64,000 nucleotides of DNA from Neurospora tetraspora. Lineage: Eukaryota > Ascomycota > Sordariomycetes > Sordariales > Sordariaceae. Positions 36,350 to 48,478 of this stretch are shown piece after piece. Both the position numbers and the translations under genes were made by a program. The stretch is from contig NW_026944383.1 of NCBI RefSeq assembly GCF_033439725.1, positions 4,278,001 to 4,342,000 on the forward strand. The letters are read 5' to 3'. Positions within the stretch are counted from its first letter, which is position 1. The number at the start of each line of letters is the position of its first letter. The notes below the pieces were generated by a model. That model saw nothing but the letters and a program-made list of their open reading frames with translations, did not search any database and had not been told where the DNA came from.

Positions 36350-37357
36350 GTGGTGTGATATGAGGTGTGTGTGGGGGTTACGTTGGGTGTAGAAAAGGCA
36401 CGGATGGGATGGGAAAAATACAAAAGCTATAAAGACCTTGAGATGATTAGACTTAGCTTTTGAATGTAATGATTGTGAATGCATTTGGCAAATGGCCTGG
36501 TGAACTTTTTGTAGTTGGGAGTTGCAGGTGAGGAAATGGGTTGTGGAATACTGCTATTCCTATTTTTTGGCGCCTTCATCCTCGAGGATCAAGAACGTGA
36601 TGGTGACCTCGGAGGGAGGTTCTCAGCAGAGTGAAAAGCTTGCTAGAGTGATCGGCTTCTACTAGGGATCAAAGGTGTTCCGAACTCTCCGCCACATTGA
36701 TGATCATCACAGAGCGCACGATGATGACAAACCACACTCAAATGGATCATGACCACAACTTTGTATCTTTGCTGCCTCATGACGTGCACCTGGTCTTCTT
36801 CAATCTCTCTGTGCTTGTCATTACGCTCATCTCTCTGTAACGACAGTGTCCTCCGCCCGGTCAGAGGTATATGCATATCCTTCAGATACATGGTGTAGTA
36901 ATTCTTCCAGAATCCGATAAACGCTGATGATACTTGCACCAAGTATCTTTAAAATTCTTCAGTTTCCTTCCATGCTTCTCTCGGGTATCCGGGTATCCGT
37001 CTCTACCAAACTTGTGAAATGCACAAACATACATGATCGCTTTTTCTTCGAAACTCTCAAAACAGAAAAGGAAATTGAAAAGCAACTGATCCACCCCATT
37101 GATTCCATATCTCTTGTTTTTGTTCTCCTTGGATTGCGTCCTCACATCAGATCTTAGGTGAATGAGAACCAGCTCAGACCCGGATCCCGTGGAAATGGCC
37201 AACTTCCAGACTTTGACAAGCACGGAGAGCTGGCTGTTTGAGGGTTGGCGAAATAATGTTGGGTTAAGCTTTAAATGCCCATCATCAGTACGACACCGGG
37301 CAAGACAACACGCCTGGAGGCATTCGCAACCGAAAACATTGGCCAAACTCCTTAGGT
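36350..37357. other. Intergenic between converging 3' ends
   Basis: 3' UTR-like AT-rich sequence from both sides; no gene supported. ORFs here change frame often and have no family features. Confidence 0.5.
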
Positions 37358-38386
37358 CTAGTGTTGAATTTGAGACTCTCCACTGCACGGTCCAACACCG
37401 CCGACAACCTTTTTGTCGGGATTCTGGCTGAAGAAGGTCGTTGCCGCCTTGCCCTTGGGGCACTGCTTGTTCGGGTTTCCTTCGTCATTGGTGACCATGA
37501 CCTTGGTGCACGGCGTGAACTTGTTGGCACCGTCGTACATCCAGCCCGCGCAGCCCGGGTCGCCGTTGAAGCAGCGGTTGCAGCACTCCTTGCCGGAACT
37601 GGCTGGGTCGTAAGTGGCCTCGTAGCCGCCAACCTCGGTGCCCATCCAGGCGAGGTGTTCGATGAAGGTGCTGGTGTCGGTGCATTGCTTGGCTAGGTTC
37701 TACTCGCAGTCCTTGTTAGCTGGGGTCGTTTTTGACGAGAGTAATAGGGTGGATGGAAGTAAACTCACGGTTGAGGTCGGCGAGGCTGCGGACGAAGTCG
37801 AAGTTCCGGTAGCCGATGACGAGGGTTCGATTGAGGAAGTGGCAGAGGCCGTGGACTCAGCAGGCGTACTTGTTGATGTTAGCGATGTGGACGTTCCTGG
37901 TGGATATGGATCACTCGTGTGGAGGACAGACTTGTTGTGGTGGCCACTAAGCATGCCCAGGGCTCCAAGAATGGCCAAGATGACGGCGATGATGCCCAGG
38001 GTAGAAATACCGCCAATCATCCACCATAGCTTCGCGATTCTCTTGTACCAGGGCTTGTCGCTAGGCGGGACCCAGATGACCTCGGGCTGTTCATCCGCGG
38101 TATGTTGCGATTCCTTCGTCTTAAAGCTTCCTCCGACACTGGCCAGATTGGCTCCTCCATGTCCGCCGCCATTGTTATGTGCCTCTTCCAGCAAGCCGGG
38201 ATTATGGTCGTTGCTGGCGGCACCGGTGCTGACGACGAACTCGGGAGGTGGATTGGCCCAGGTCTCGGCGAACTGGTAGTCCTGGCCGTAGGATTTGAGC
38301 GTCTGGCTCTGTTGCGAAGTCAACGATGGACGAGCTCCCAAAGCCGGTTGGTCGCTCGGCCCAGCGTTTTGGCCTTCTGATGCCAT
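37358..38386 (-). CDS. Single-pass membrane protein with C-terminal Cys-rich (apple/PAN-like) domain
   Basis: Exons 38386-37769 and 37699-37358 (GTGAGT...GAGTAG, 69 nt, phase 0) give 319 residues. Residues 1-120 are polar and include WANPPPEFVVSTG and PEVIWVPPSDKPWYKR. One membrane segment follows (WWMIGGISTLGIIAVILAIL, about 127-146), then a Ser/Thr-rich stalk likely O-glycosylated. The outer domain has eight or more Cys (QCTDTSTF, KECCNRCFNGDPGCAGW, PCTKV, KQCPKG, GPCSGE). The pattern CCNRCxxxxxCxGWxYxxxxxxC is common in fungal secreted or surface proteins, so I infer a cell-surface role, with the N-terminus in the cytosol. The specific function is unknown. Confidence 0.85.
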
Positions 38387-41236
38387 GGTACGGATACTCT
38401 GGTGTAATGTCCTAATCCTGGGGTCCTGGTCAGTTGGATATTCCACACTCCTTTTTGGCCTCTTGATCGCAGAATCCAGTGGAAAAGCAGATGCGGAAGT
38501 CAGAATTGGGTAAGAACCGCTGAGGTGGGTTGCAAGAAACCGCTTCGGCGTCGTAAGAGGAGTCACACTGGGTCCTGGAATGACGGGCGCTGTCTCCTTA
38601 CCTTTTCGTCTGTACAATATCACCTCGTTGGTCAGAATGGATGCGGCAACAAAGTCAAAAACCGTCGGGTGGCTCGCGGTAACGTAGTGACGGTGACAAG
38701 TTCAGGTGTGATATGGAAGAAACACCAGAGTTTGACAAGCCCCTCGTTCCGTAGGTTGATGTCTGGCCGTCCTTAGGTTCCAGGTATTGGTGGCCGTGGG
38801 TATTTCCAGAACGAGTCCGGTCCCGAAAGGTTCCAGGTTTGCGACGATATCGGGGGTCGTGACGTACCTGAAAGATTGTTTGAAAAATTCTAGACTCCTT
38901 GGCGAAGCGTTCCTTCCTTTCCTGCTGCTAAAATGAAGTGGGAGTCAGTTTGTAAGTTTCCACTTCCATCCGACTGAAATGACAACTTGGCAAAGAGGGG
39001 GGAAAGTGGAAGGGAAAGAGGAAAGGGTGTCGCAAACACTGACGGATTTGGTAGGAGTTGCACCCTTTCACGTCCACTTCACTCAGCTATGGATCCCGTC
39101 CAACTGAACTTGAAGTGAAGGGTCAATGTTGAATGGAAAAGAGGGAAGATTGCCAGTGTGCACCACCAAGAGGAAACGTTGACTGAGTGCCGGTGGTATT
39201 AGCGTGTAACTCGCAAGTAGTCGCACAATAGCCGTTCGTGCCTTCCCAGCCCGTTCTTGACAGTGTACGGGTTGATCATCTATGACACAGGTCTGAATCC
39301 ATCGTTCGATCTCGTCTCCCCAACGCCACTCTGGACACCTTGAACAGGGAGGAATCGCGACAGAAACGGACAGATGGAGGAAACGAATGCGGCGATAAAC
39401 AAGAGAAGTGAACAGAACTGAACCTTTTATCGTCGACGCGATGGCATACTGACCGGTCACAATACAATGGATTTCCCAACCAACACGAGCAAAGGGCAAA
39501 AAAGCATTCCCATCTCAGTCAGTCGCCCGTTTTAAGAGACCAGCGTTGGAGGAAACACGAGCAAACCACTGGAATGCAAACAACACCACAGCCCTTCCTC
39601 TTTGTTTCGCCATTCTGAAACCTCAAAACCATGCTATGTGCAACTATCCGCCCGTCTCGGCTCACAGAGTACCTTTACCCCATGAAATCTATGATTGAAG
39701 AAAAGAGAGGGAGAGACGGATGGGCAATCAGTGAAGAAAAGCTCAAGTGACTGACGACAGGATATCCCCCTGAGACATGTCGTGACCAACTCGGAAACCA
39801 GCCAAAGCGTCATCACGCTTGAGATGAAGGACAAGGTAAGCTGGTAAACTGAACATTGAATGAAACATTAAAGACATCCTTGGAGATAATGGCAGATCTG
39901 TTAGCGTGGTTTCCCGTATCGTAACGACCACATCGCAATGTTAACATGCAAGACGAGACGGAGTCAACAATGTTGTTGATTGTGGATGACGGACACTGCG
40001 AATCGGCTCCTTCCGAGATTGAACCCTGACAAGAGCCTCCGCGCAGCTGTCAAAAGCCCCCTGTCCAAGTGTCAAGGAGGCAAGGGGGCGCCAAGGCTTG
40101 GCGTAACCCTGAGTGAAAAATGGAGCCGAAAGCGCTCAACGCACGGATCACCATCTTGGTTTTAAGGTTCCCGAGAATCCATCTGCCAAGCAAACCTCCG
40201 ATTCCATATCGGGTCTTCCAACATCGGTCATCCTCCTCCGGGACGGGAGAAGGCCATCGTCACATCACACCTCAGGAGCAAGTGATCAACACTGCGGTCG
40301 AGGGACAGCTACCCGGTATTCCGCACCTTGGTTCGCTTCGTGGTCCATGGTTGCATTTTCGGATGTGGTTCTGATCTCTGCGAGTCGCATACTCGGCCGT
40401 CACCATTGACCTGCCACTGCTCAGCTTCACTTGACCCGGATCAAGACCAAGCAAATCTAATACATACAAAGCCTCAACGTCCAAAATCCTTCCGTGATAC
40501 CGACAACGATGGAATGAGTGCCGTGACCGCCTTGTTGTCGTCTGGCTTCGATGCCTGTCAGCCAGTTTCTTCTACCGAAGACTTCCTGTCTTGCCCACGA
40601 CGACCCGCCTCCTAATCTATCGGCCTCCTTTATCCTGAATAACCTGGCTCATATCATTGGCCCTGGGTGTCCTATACCCCCATTCTTCAATATAATCTTC
40701 CAAGAGTCTTCCATCAACGCTGTGCCACCGCCAATCAGCCAACCCCAGATTATTTCCCCGGACCCCACGACGCCGCGCAGACGCCATTCTCTAGGATATG
40801 ATACATGTCATTTACAGCTGGTCAGCCATCAAGGAGTGCGATCATCCATCTACATAACCCAATCAGTCATCCTCGGTGGTTCTTTGACTAACACCTTAGC
40901 CTACCTTCCATGTAGCTCCTCCACCACTGATTCCTGAAAATGGAAGCTCCATCAAGCTTCACTTACCACCCACCTCCCTCCGTTTAATTTATTCCAACCC
41001 TCGTTAATGCCACTCCAGTCTCCTCAAGTCTCCGTCGGACCGCTAGCCGTGGGCACGCATTGAGCTATTGCTATGGCTGCCCAATGTCACGAGAACATAA
41101 TCTCTTTCCCTGGATATTACGTGCCGTGGAAGTTTTGTCATCATCATGGAGTCCGGGTGTGGCTTGGAAAATTATGCGGGACGGAGAGGAAGTGCCGATG
41201 GATACCAAGGAAGTTCAGCGTCGCCCAATCTATCTT

Positions 41237-41253
41237 GTCCCGGACTCCGGGAC
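41237..41253. promoter_or_regulatory. 17-bp perfect palindrome with CGG/CCG half-sites
   Basis: GTCCCGGACTCCGGGAC is an inverted repeat of 8 bp with a 1-bp centre, 155 bp upstream of the LPMO ATG and 45 bp upstream of its TATA box. CGG-type half-sites are what Zn2Cys6 activators bind. Which factor binds is unknown. Confidence 0.55.
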
Positions 41254-41297
41254 GCATTACACTGTCTGGCAGTGTCGCTGGGAAAGGAGGGAACAGG

Positions 41298-41303
41298 TAT
41301 AAG
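41298..41303 (+). promoter_or_regulatory. TATA-like box of LPMO gene
   Basis: TATAAG lies 106 bp before the ATG at 41409, a normal distance in fungi. Confidence 0.5.
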
Positions 41304-41408
41304 AGGCAGAGGCATCTCACTCCTTCTGGCTCGCTTCCCGTTACCCACTCATCACTCACGACCACTGTCAACAATCACAGGCGAACATACCCTTGACAGC
41401 CAGCCATC

Positions 41409-42197
41409 ATGCGCTTCGACCTTCTTGCTCTCTCGGCCTTCGCGCCGCTCGTTGCCGCCCACGGTGCCGTAACCAGCTATATCATCGGCGGCACTACCTA
41501 CCCAGGCTATGAAGGCTTCTCCCCTGCCAACTCCCCCAAGACCATCCAGTTCCAATGGCCCAACTACGATCCGACCATGACCGTCTCCGACGCCAAGATG
41601 CGCTGCAACGGCGGCACCTCCGCCCAGCTGAGCGCCACCGTGCAAGCCGGGTCTAACGTCACCGCCGTCTGGAAGCAATGGACGCACGAGCAAGGTCCTG
41701 TTCAGGTGTGGTTGTTCAAGTGCCCCGGTGCCTTTGGTTCGTCCTGCAAGGGCGACGGAAAAGGCTGGTTCAAGATCGATGAGATGGGCATGTGGGGAGG
41801 CAAGCTGAACAGCGCGAACTGGGGAACTGCGTTGATTGTGAAGAACCTCAAGTGGAGCAGCGAGATTCCAAGGAACCTGGCACCCGGGAACTACCTGATC
41901 AGGCATGAGCTGTTGGCCCTGCACCAGGCCAATACGCCGCAGTTTTATGCCGAGTGTGCGCAGATTGTGGTCCAGGGTTCGGGCAGTGCGGTTCCGCCGA
42001 GCGACTATCTGTATTCGATCCCGACCTATGCGCCGCAGAATGATCCTGGCGTCACGGTATGTTCTAGAAGCCGAACCTGATTGGAAGTTTTGGGCATGAA
42101 GAAGCTAACGCGAGACATCAAGGTCGATATCTACTCGAGCAAGGCCACGACATATACCCCTCCCGGTGGTCGCGTTTGGTCCGGATTCCAGTTCTAA
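41409..42197 (+). CDS. AA9 (GH61) lytic polysaccharide monooxygenase, no CBM
   Basis: Exons 41409-42056 and 42123-42197 (GTATGT...TCAAG, 66 nt, phase 0) give 240 residues. A signal peptide (MRFDLLALSAFAPLVAA) is cut before HGAVTSY, leaving the N-terminal His that binds copper. The second copper His is in LIRHELLALHQ, and the axial Tyr with its Gln partner is in QFYAECAQI. Two Cys pairs are likely. The enzyme oxidatively cleaves cellulose or related beta-glucans outside the cell. It ends with GRVWSGFQF, without a cellulose-binding module. The final 24 residues are on a separate exon that is easy to miss. Confidence 0.95.
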
Positions 42198-42421
42198 AAG
42201 AACTGGGCGTAGCTGGATGGCCCAGCAGTGGCGATCCAAATGATCATGATTAAGTGCAAGTGCCTCACCAGCATCCTAGGGTTGATATGTAGGGTCTATT
42301 ATCCAACAAAGTCTATATATAGTACATACAAGTAGCACAGCGGGTACATAATGATAAACCCTCGAGAAAAAACTGACGCCCTGTCTAAGACGCTGGAGCT
42401 ACAGCCGCTGGGCCATCTACA

Positions 42422-44191
42422 TTAATCCCCCCCAACTTCGACCTCCTCTTCATTGAACTCCGGCTCCTCTACTTCAATATCGCCTTGGTTCCCACCATCT
42501 CCGACTCGGGAACGTCCCTTCGCAAACCCCAACACGCTGTACCTCGCACCCGCCCCAACGTAGATAGTTCTCCTCCCACTCAAATCACTTGCAGACGCGT
42601 CAATTCCAGGTTCAAGAAGAAAGCGCTGAAGCAGGGTTGGACGGTCGATAACATCACCGGTGGGAGGTGGCACGCCGCACTGATTATGTGCATTGCTACC
42701 CCAGACGTAAATCTTCCCTTCCTGATCGACTGCGATGCTATGTTGTCTGCCCGTCGCCACCTGATTCCATCTACGATGCTCCCAGAAGTAGTGCCACTCG
42801 GCAAACTGCGGAGCCTGCCCATAATTATTCCCCGGCGGAACGGCGGGAATCACCGGCTCATTGTTTTCGTTCACCCGCCCCATGGCGGTCGGCACTTCAT
42901 GTTCGTCCCCCCACGTTTCCCCCCACCCGTTCCGCCGGATCGCGAGCCCGTATCGGAAGGCCCCGGAAATCGCCTTGATCGCCGACTCCGGCTCGTCATC
43001 GGCGTGCCCGATCCCGCTCAGCCACGGCGCCTCCGTCGGGTACAGGACAACCCTCGCGCGCCCGTTTGGCACATCCGGATGCTCGGGCGTTGCCACGAAG
43101 GCGGCTTTCGACAGAGGAAGCGTCGTCTGCATGTCGTCATTCTGTCCCCAAACGTAACACAACTGCTCCTTCTTGCGGCTCCCGCGCGTAAGCGGCTTCG
43201 TTACCGCAAAGCTGAAGTTGGCGCCGCAGGCCACGTACCGGATGTTCGTCAGGTTGGCCACCAAACCCGGCGCAAACGGGTGGTTCATGTTGCCGTAGGG
43301 ATCGTGGGGGTGGCCCGGGCGGGGGTCTCGTATGTCGGCGCGGCGAGGCGAGAAGCGCCGGCCCAGGATTTCCATGTCCGGAGCACCCCACGAGTAGACG
43401 AGCCCCGATTTGGAAAGGGCCAGCACGTGGTTGGAGCCGCATGCGATCTGGATGATTTGTGGGTTGTCCGTGCCGGGGAAGCGGATCTTCAGGGGCGACT
43501 GTTGGTTGCGCCGTGCCCGTTGTTCGGCCCACTCCATCTGGTTGGGGTGGAAGGCGTAGAAGTGGTGTACGTGGTGGAAGCCGATGAAGTCGTTCTCGCC
43601 GATGTAGTACTGTTGTGCGGGGGAAAGATGAGGTTAGTTAATGTTGCTGGAGATGAAGGAGGGCGGGGAAAGACAAAAAAGACATACCTCGAAAGCACCC
43701 CATCCATAGACCTGACCCGTTTCGGTCAAGGCAAAGGAGGCATAATCGGTCACGGCCACCTGAGTGAAGACGGTGCCGCGTTTGATGGCGATCCAGTTGA
43801 TATTGCGAGGTGTTTGCAGAATAAAAGGGACTCTCCGTCCTTCTGGTGAGTTTGGATTCGGGTCCACGGGCTGAACCGTATACCAAGGCACCCACCTGCC
43901 GTCGTCGAGCTTGACCCGGTCCGTTACCCGGCCGAGGGCACCGTGCTCGTTCGAGCCCCAGGACAGGACCCGGTTATCGGCCGTGAGCGCTAAGCCGTGG
44001 TTGTTACCCACGGCTATAGCAACGGTTTGGTTATACTCGCTTAGATCAATGTTTCGCGTCGGCTGTTGAACGACCGTGCGGATTCTATAATCGGGACCCA
44101 TGCACAGCTGACCTTCGTCGTTGGCCCCCATGATGTAGACGTCCATTGCCTCCCTAGGGGCGCGGTTGATGATTTCTGGTTGTGGAGGCAT
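42422..44191 (-). CDS. RCC1-repeat protein
   Basis: Exons 44191-43688 and 43609-42422 (GTATGT...CAACAG, 78 nt, phase 0) give 563 residues. RCC1-type blades recur: VYIMGANDEGQLCMG, VLSWGSNEHGALG, VYGWGAFE, VYSWGAPDMEILG, CYVWGQNDDMQ, GETWGDEHE and IYVWGSNAHNQCG, each followed by a conserved VA(C/V)G.. segment. This predicts a seven-blade propeller. An acidic tail (VEEPEFNEEEVEVGGD) ends it. It could be the Ran exchange factor or an ATS1-like protein. The long insertions between blades, and a start without a basic nuclear signal, make an RCC1-like protein of unknown role more likely. I use ATG 44191 (MPPQPEIINRAPRE); one more Met lies 8 codons upstream. Confidence 0.85.
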
Positions 44192-45394
44192 CTTGGCTAA
44201 GTGTGTTTCTTTCACTCAAATGTGATCTTTGTAGTGTCGCTGTTCGATGAACACCATGGCTATGGCATCAGGGGTTTTTACACCTACTTATGCTGTACAG
44301 AATTTCGTGATGGCCAAGGTCGTCAAGTACCGAGTAGAGATCAAACAATGGCACCTCAACCGAACATCTCGAAAGAGGGTTCTCGAGGCGGCATTGTTCA
44401 ACCCATTTTTAGTAACCGAGTCCATTGTGCTAGCCCGGGACTGAAGCCCATCTTTGTCTCGGCTCTTTCATGAGCCCGCTTTGTGGTGAGAATGTCATTG
44501 TATGGTATTCTGAGCTTTGTTCCCTGTATTTTGAGTATTAGACGGGATTCTGGAAGGCCTCTTAACAGTTGAGTATGATTCGGGGAAGAATGTCGGATTG
44601 TAGCGCGGATGGTTGATGAGTGGCTACGGAAGAGTTGAGGAGGAAGCTTGTTGATGTTGATGCCAAATTCTCCCAGCGTGTATCTATCCTTGTTAGTGTG
44701 GGACAACCACCTCGCCATCTGGAAACCGAGGACACGTATAGTAAAACAAGACTAAAAGACGATCACAGAAAATAGAACTAGATTAACGCTCATAACTAGT
44801 ATTGATATACACTCCGGGCTCCATTGAAAAGACTTCCAGCGTTATCAGACGTTGAGGCTGCAATGAGTGGAAGAACCGGGCTAACATCCAGACCACCACC
44901 GCAATTGCCTGTACCCATGCGGATCATACGGGTTGCATTCACGGGTTAGGGTTAACAGAGCAACCCCTCCTTCCCGTCAGAGGCCCCAAAATTGCGCGGC
45001 CCGGCAGCGGACCCTTCTGGGGAAACCAACGTCATCGTCTCAAGTTCACAATCCAGAACGACTTCATTCTCGATATCTGTAAGTGCACACCTCACATTGG
45101 CCCGGAAGTAATTTCGCACCATCCCCCTCTTTTCCAACCACTGCCGAACTGTGTGTTTCGGACCTGCTCCGGCCCATCGAGACCTAGCAGCGGCCAGCGG
45201 GTATTATCGGAGCTGCACCGGCGTGTCTTCCGTGCATCTGATCCCGCCACCTTAAGTGGCCTCTCACAAGTGTGACTAAGACCTGGACTGCCTCTATCAA
45301 AATAACTTTTGCAGCCATCGAATTACATCCCCAAAAAACAACCACTCACCAATTGCAGATCCAGGACTCGACGCAACCAAAATAATCGCCCATC
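44192..45394. other. Divergent intergenic region, RCC1-like / QPRT
   Basis: No gene supported. It contains GGGTTAGGGTTAAC at 44943-44956, two adjacent telomere-type units similar to those upstream of lys2. Confidence 0.5.
44943..44956 (+). promoter_or_regulatory. TTAGGG-type motif upstream of QPRT
   Basis: GGGTTAGGGTTAAC, about 440 bp before the QPRT ATG. This is similar in distance and sequence to the motif upstream of lys2, so it may be a binding site for a telomere-repeat factor in metabolic promoters. This is inference. Confidence 0.4.
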
Positions 45395-46372
45395 ATGATT
45401 GACATGGCTCTCGACCACGGCTCGCTCGAGCATATCCTCCCCGTCTCGTGGAAGTCCCAAATAACAGCCTGGCTCGCCGAGGACACCCCTTCGTTCGACG
45501 TCGGCGGCTTCGTCGTCGGCGACGCGCCGCGCACCGCCACTCTCTGGGGCAAGTCACAGGGTATCCTGGCCGGCGTGCCCTTTTTCAACGAGGTGTTCAA
45601 GCAGTGCGGCTGCACCGTCGAGTGGCACGCGAACGAGGGCTGCCACGTCGAGACTCACGGCGGAAAGAAGGCTTTGGCGACGGTGAGCGGCCCCGCGCGC
45701 GGCCTGCTCGAGGGCGAGCGTGTGGCCCTCAACATCCTGGCCCGCTGCTCCGGCGTGGCCACCCAGAGCCGGCGCCTGCTGGTGAACCTGCGCAGTGCCG
45801 GGTACAAGGGCATCGTGGCGGGTACTAGGAAGACCACTCCCGGATTCCGCCTTGTCGAGAAGTACGGCATGCTCGTCGGAGGAGCCGACACCCACCGCAT
45901 GGATCTCAGCACGATGACCATGCTCAAGGACAACCATGTGTGGAGCCGCGGCAGCATTACCGAGGCTGTCAAGGCGGCCAAGGCGGCTGGTGGCTTCAGC
46001 CTCAAGATCGAGGTTGAGGTGCAGAGTGAGGAGGAGGCCGACGAGGCGATTGCTGCCGGTGCCGACATCATCATGCTGGACAACTTCACTGGTGAGGGCG
46101 TCAGGGTGGCGGCTCGCAGCCTGAAGGAGAGGTGGGCCGGCAAGCAGCAGTTCCTGCTTGAGGTTTCCGGTGGTTTGACTGCCGACAATGCCGAGTCCTA
46201 CATCTGCCACGGTAAGGTTGCCGAAAGATCATTCATGGGTAGCAATGTTGCTGACAGGAGGTTAGATATCGATATCCTTTCGACAAGCTCCATCCACCAG
46301 GGTGTACCGCACGTCGACTTTTCGCTCAAGATCAACGTTGACAAGGGCACCGGCCCTGAGATTTCGAGCTAA
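45395..46372 (+). CDS. bna6: Nicotinate-nucleotide pyrophosphorylase (quinolinate phosphoribosyltransferase)
   Basis: Exons 45395-46211 and 46266-46372 give 307 residues, as expected for the family. Key segments are [91 protein letters not shown] and [18 protein letters not shown]. The enzyme turns quinolinate plus PRPP into nicotinate mononucleotide with CO2 loss, the step joining the kynurenine route to NAD. The intron 46212-46265 (GTAAGG...GTTAG, branch CTGAC) is 54 nt, a multiple of three with no stop, so an unspliced ORF reads straight through. Removing it restores the family sequence [14 protein letters not shown]. Confidence 0.95.
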   Translation: MIDMALDHGSLEHILPVSWKSQITAWLAEDTPSFDVGGFVVGDAPRTATLWGKSQGILAGVPFFNEVFKQCGCTVEWHANEGCHVETHGGKKALATVSGPARGLLEGERVALNILARCSGVATQSRRLLVNLRSAGYKGIVAGTRKTTPGFRLVEKYGMLVGGADTHRMDLSTMTMLKDNHVWSRGSITEAVKAAKAAGGFSLKIEVEVQSEEEADEAIAAGADIIMLDNFTGEGVRVAARSLKERWAGKQQFLLEVSGGLTADNAESYICHGKVAERSFMGSNVADRRLDIDILSTSSIHQGVPHVDFSLKINVDKGTGPEISS

Positions 46373-47285
46373 AAAACCATGTAATGAGTTTTTGAGTGTA
46401 CGAGTTATTGGTATGATACTTCAAGAGTCAGGCATGTAGTTATGCCCGACGTTGATGAGCTGGCTGTGATAGGCCAATTCGACCACTGTGCGTGATGCGA
46501 ACTCGGAGGAACTGGAGTCGCACAACAGGAGAAGAACTCCAACCGCGTGTTATCAAAAATGTCATAGACAGACGTTCAGTAATCATATTACATCTGGTGT
46601 GTACACTACTGCTTTCCGCATTTCCAGTTTCTTAATGGTATCATTGTGGCCGCTGAATTGCTGTGCCTGTGGGCTGCACCATTAAAGTGCAGGGTAAGTG
46701 ACAAAATCTGGCCCTGCTCGAGAAGGATTGCCCAGTCCTCACCATTTGGTAGGGCTGTGGTTGCCTGCTAGAGGCGCCGTGTCCCCACTATTCCCCGCTG
46801 TCAGAGATTGCAACCCGACCGGTCTACGGCGATAAGAGGTCCCCGCCCCGCCCCGTGCCGGACCATTCGTTTCGGGACCTGACAAACCCGCCAGTGGATG
46901 ATGTAACCAAGTCCAGGCCCGACGTCCACTGTAACCTCAGCTGGAGCCTCATCTTCACCTTTTCCACCAACAATCATTTGAATCTCATTTCATCATCTGT
47001 TTTTATTCTATTCACATTCATTCCAAGGCGAATCAACACGCTCAGTCTCATCCAAGTTACACATCCGTTTCTACAAGACATCGACCGTTTGCTCATATCT
47101 CAAACTCTTATCGCCGAAAATCCGTCAAAATAGGCCGACACGGGGATCACGGCCTCAGCGCCAAAGGAACACTTGCAGACTACGAAAACGACGACGATTT
47201 TGTCGGCTTTGACGATTTTGCCGTCGGCGGGAAAACCCAAAAGAAACCCAAGAAGCCCAAAAAGCCAAAGAAGCCACGAAGGAAA
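46373..47285. other. Intergenic and 5' leader of sirtuin gene
   Basis: No gene supported. From 47130 to 47285 the + strand becomes Lys-codon-rich (AAGAAACCCAAGAAG) directly before the ATG; I read it as leader. Confidence 0.45.
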
Positions 47286-48478
47286 ATGGGTCAAGAATTT
47301 TCTGCCGTTCCTGAATCGACCAAGCCTGAGAACCTCTCAGAGCGCAGCCTGCCCGCGGTCGCCGACTACATCAAGTCCGGCAAAGCTCGCAAGGTTGTTG
47401 TCTTGACGGGCGCGGGTATTTCGACTGCTGCTGGCAGTAAGTTTTGTTCTCAATATTGCCAAGTAACATACAACATTTTTGCTCACCCGCGTTTGCAGTT
47501 CCCGACTTCCGCTCTCCCGAGACTGGTCTCTACGCCAACTTGGCCGCCCTGGACCTTGAGGAGCCCGAAGATGTTTTCAGCTTGCCCTTTTTCAAGGAAA
47601 ACCCAAAGCCATTCTACGTACTCGCCAAGGACCTTTACCCAGGCAAATTCCACCCTACCATCTCGCATGTCTTCATCAGCCTCCTGGCCACCAAGGGCCT
47701 ACTGTACCAGCTCTTCACGCAAAACATTGACTGCCTGGAGCGCGCCGCCGGTGTCCCTGCCGACCTGATCGTCGAGGCCCACGGCAGCTTCGCTTCCCAG
47801 CGCTGCATCGATTGCAAGACGCCCTATCCAGACGAGAAGATGCGCGAGCATGTCAGCCGTGCCGTAGTCCCCCACTGCGAGAAGTGCAACGGTCTGGTCA
47901 AGCCGGACATTGTCTTCTTCCACGAGAACCTTCCCTCTCTATTCTTCGACAGGAGGCACATGGCCGAGGAAGCCGATCTCGTCATCGTCCTCGGCACAAG
48001 CTTAACCGTCCATCCCTTCGCCGGTCTTCCCGATCTTGCCCCCGTCGAAGTCCCCCGCGTCTTGTTCAACATGGAACGCGTAGGGTCCCTGGGCTCTCAA
48101 CCTGATGACGTCCTCGTCCTCGGAGACTGCGACACCGGCGTGCGGCAGCTGGCTGATGCGCTCGGGTGGCGCGAGGAATTGGAGGCTGAGTGGAGGAAGC
48201 TGGTAGGCAACGAGGAGGCGGACAGGCAACTGAAGGGTTCCTCGAAACGCCAGGTCGAGCTCCAGGATGAGGTCTCTCAGCTGGTTCATGACGTTGACAA
48301 GGTACTGCACGTGCATGATGTTAGCAGCGGCAGTTCTTCGCCTAGCCCGGAGGCTGTTGCGGAGAAGGAACCGATCGCGGCAACTCAGCAAGAAGTCCAG
48401 CAGAGTGGACCTGCCTCTGTTGAGGAGAGTGTTGAAACGACAACGGGGACAGAAGAGGTCAAGGTTTCCAGTGCTTGA
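47286..48478 (+). CDS. Class I (Hst2-type) NAD-dependent protein deacetylase, sirtuin
   Basis: Exons 47286-47436 and 47499-48478 (GTAAGT...TTGCAG, 62 nt) give 376 residues. The NAD fold shows VVVLTGAGISTAAG, IPDFRSPETGLY and FTQNIDCLE. The catalytic His lies in VEAHGSFAS. Two Cys pairs (CIDC; HCEKC) bind structural zinc. LGTSLTVHPFAGL and NMERVG follow. The size and short N-terminus fit Hst2/SIRT2, mainly cytosolic enzymes removing acetyl groups from histone H4 K16 and other proteins. The N-terminus MGQEFSAV has Gly2 and Ser6, a possible N-myristoylation signal. The last 90 residues are acidic and likely disordered. It is one of several Neurospora nst genes; I cannot say which. Confidence 0.93.

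Larger units (their letters stand above)
38387..41408. other. 3-kb intergenic region: divergent promoters of membrane protein and LPMO
   Basis: No gene supported in either strand. Large upstream regions are usual for inducible secreted enzymes. The last 200 bp before the LPMO hold a perfect 17-bp palindrome and a TATA-like box. Confidence 0.5.

Noticed and set aside
35558-36484. 308-codon minus-strand ORF
   Set aside because: Antisense of PDH E1 beta.
40551-40937. 128-codon ORF upstream of LPMO
   Set aside because: Pro/Ser/Ile-rich without domain, in a C/T-rich promoter region; composition explains the open frame.
42485-43849. 454-codon + strand ORF
   Set aside because: Antisense of the RCC1-repeat gene, extending across its intron by chance.
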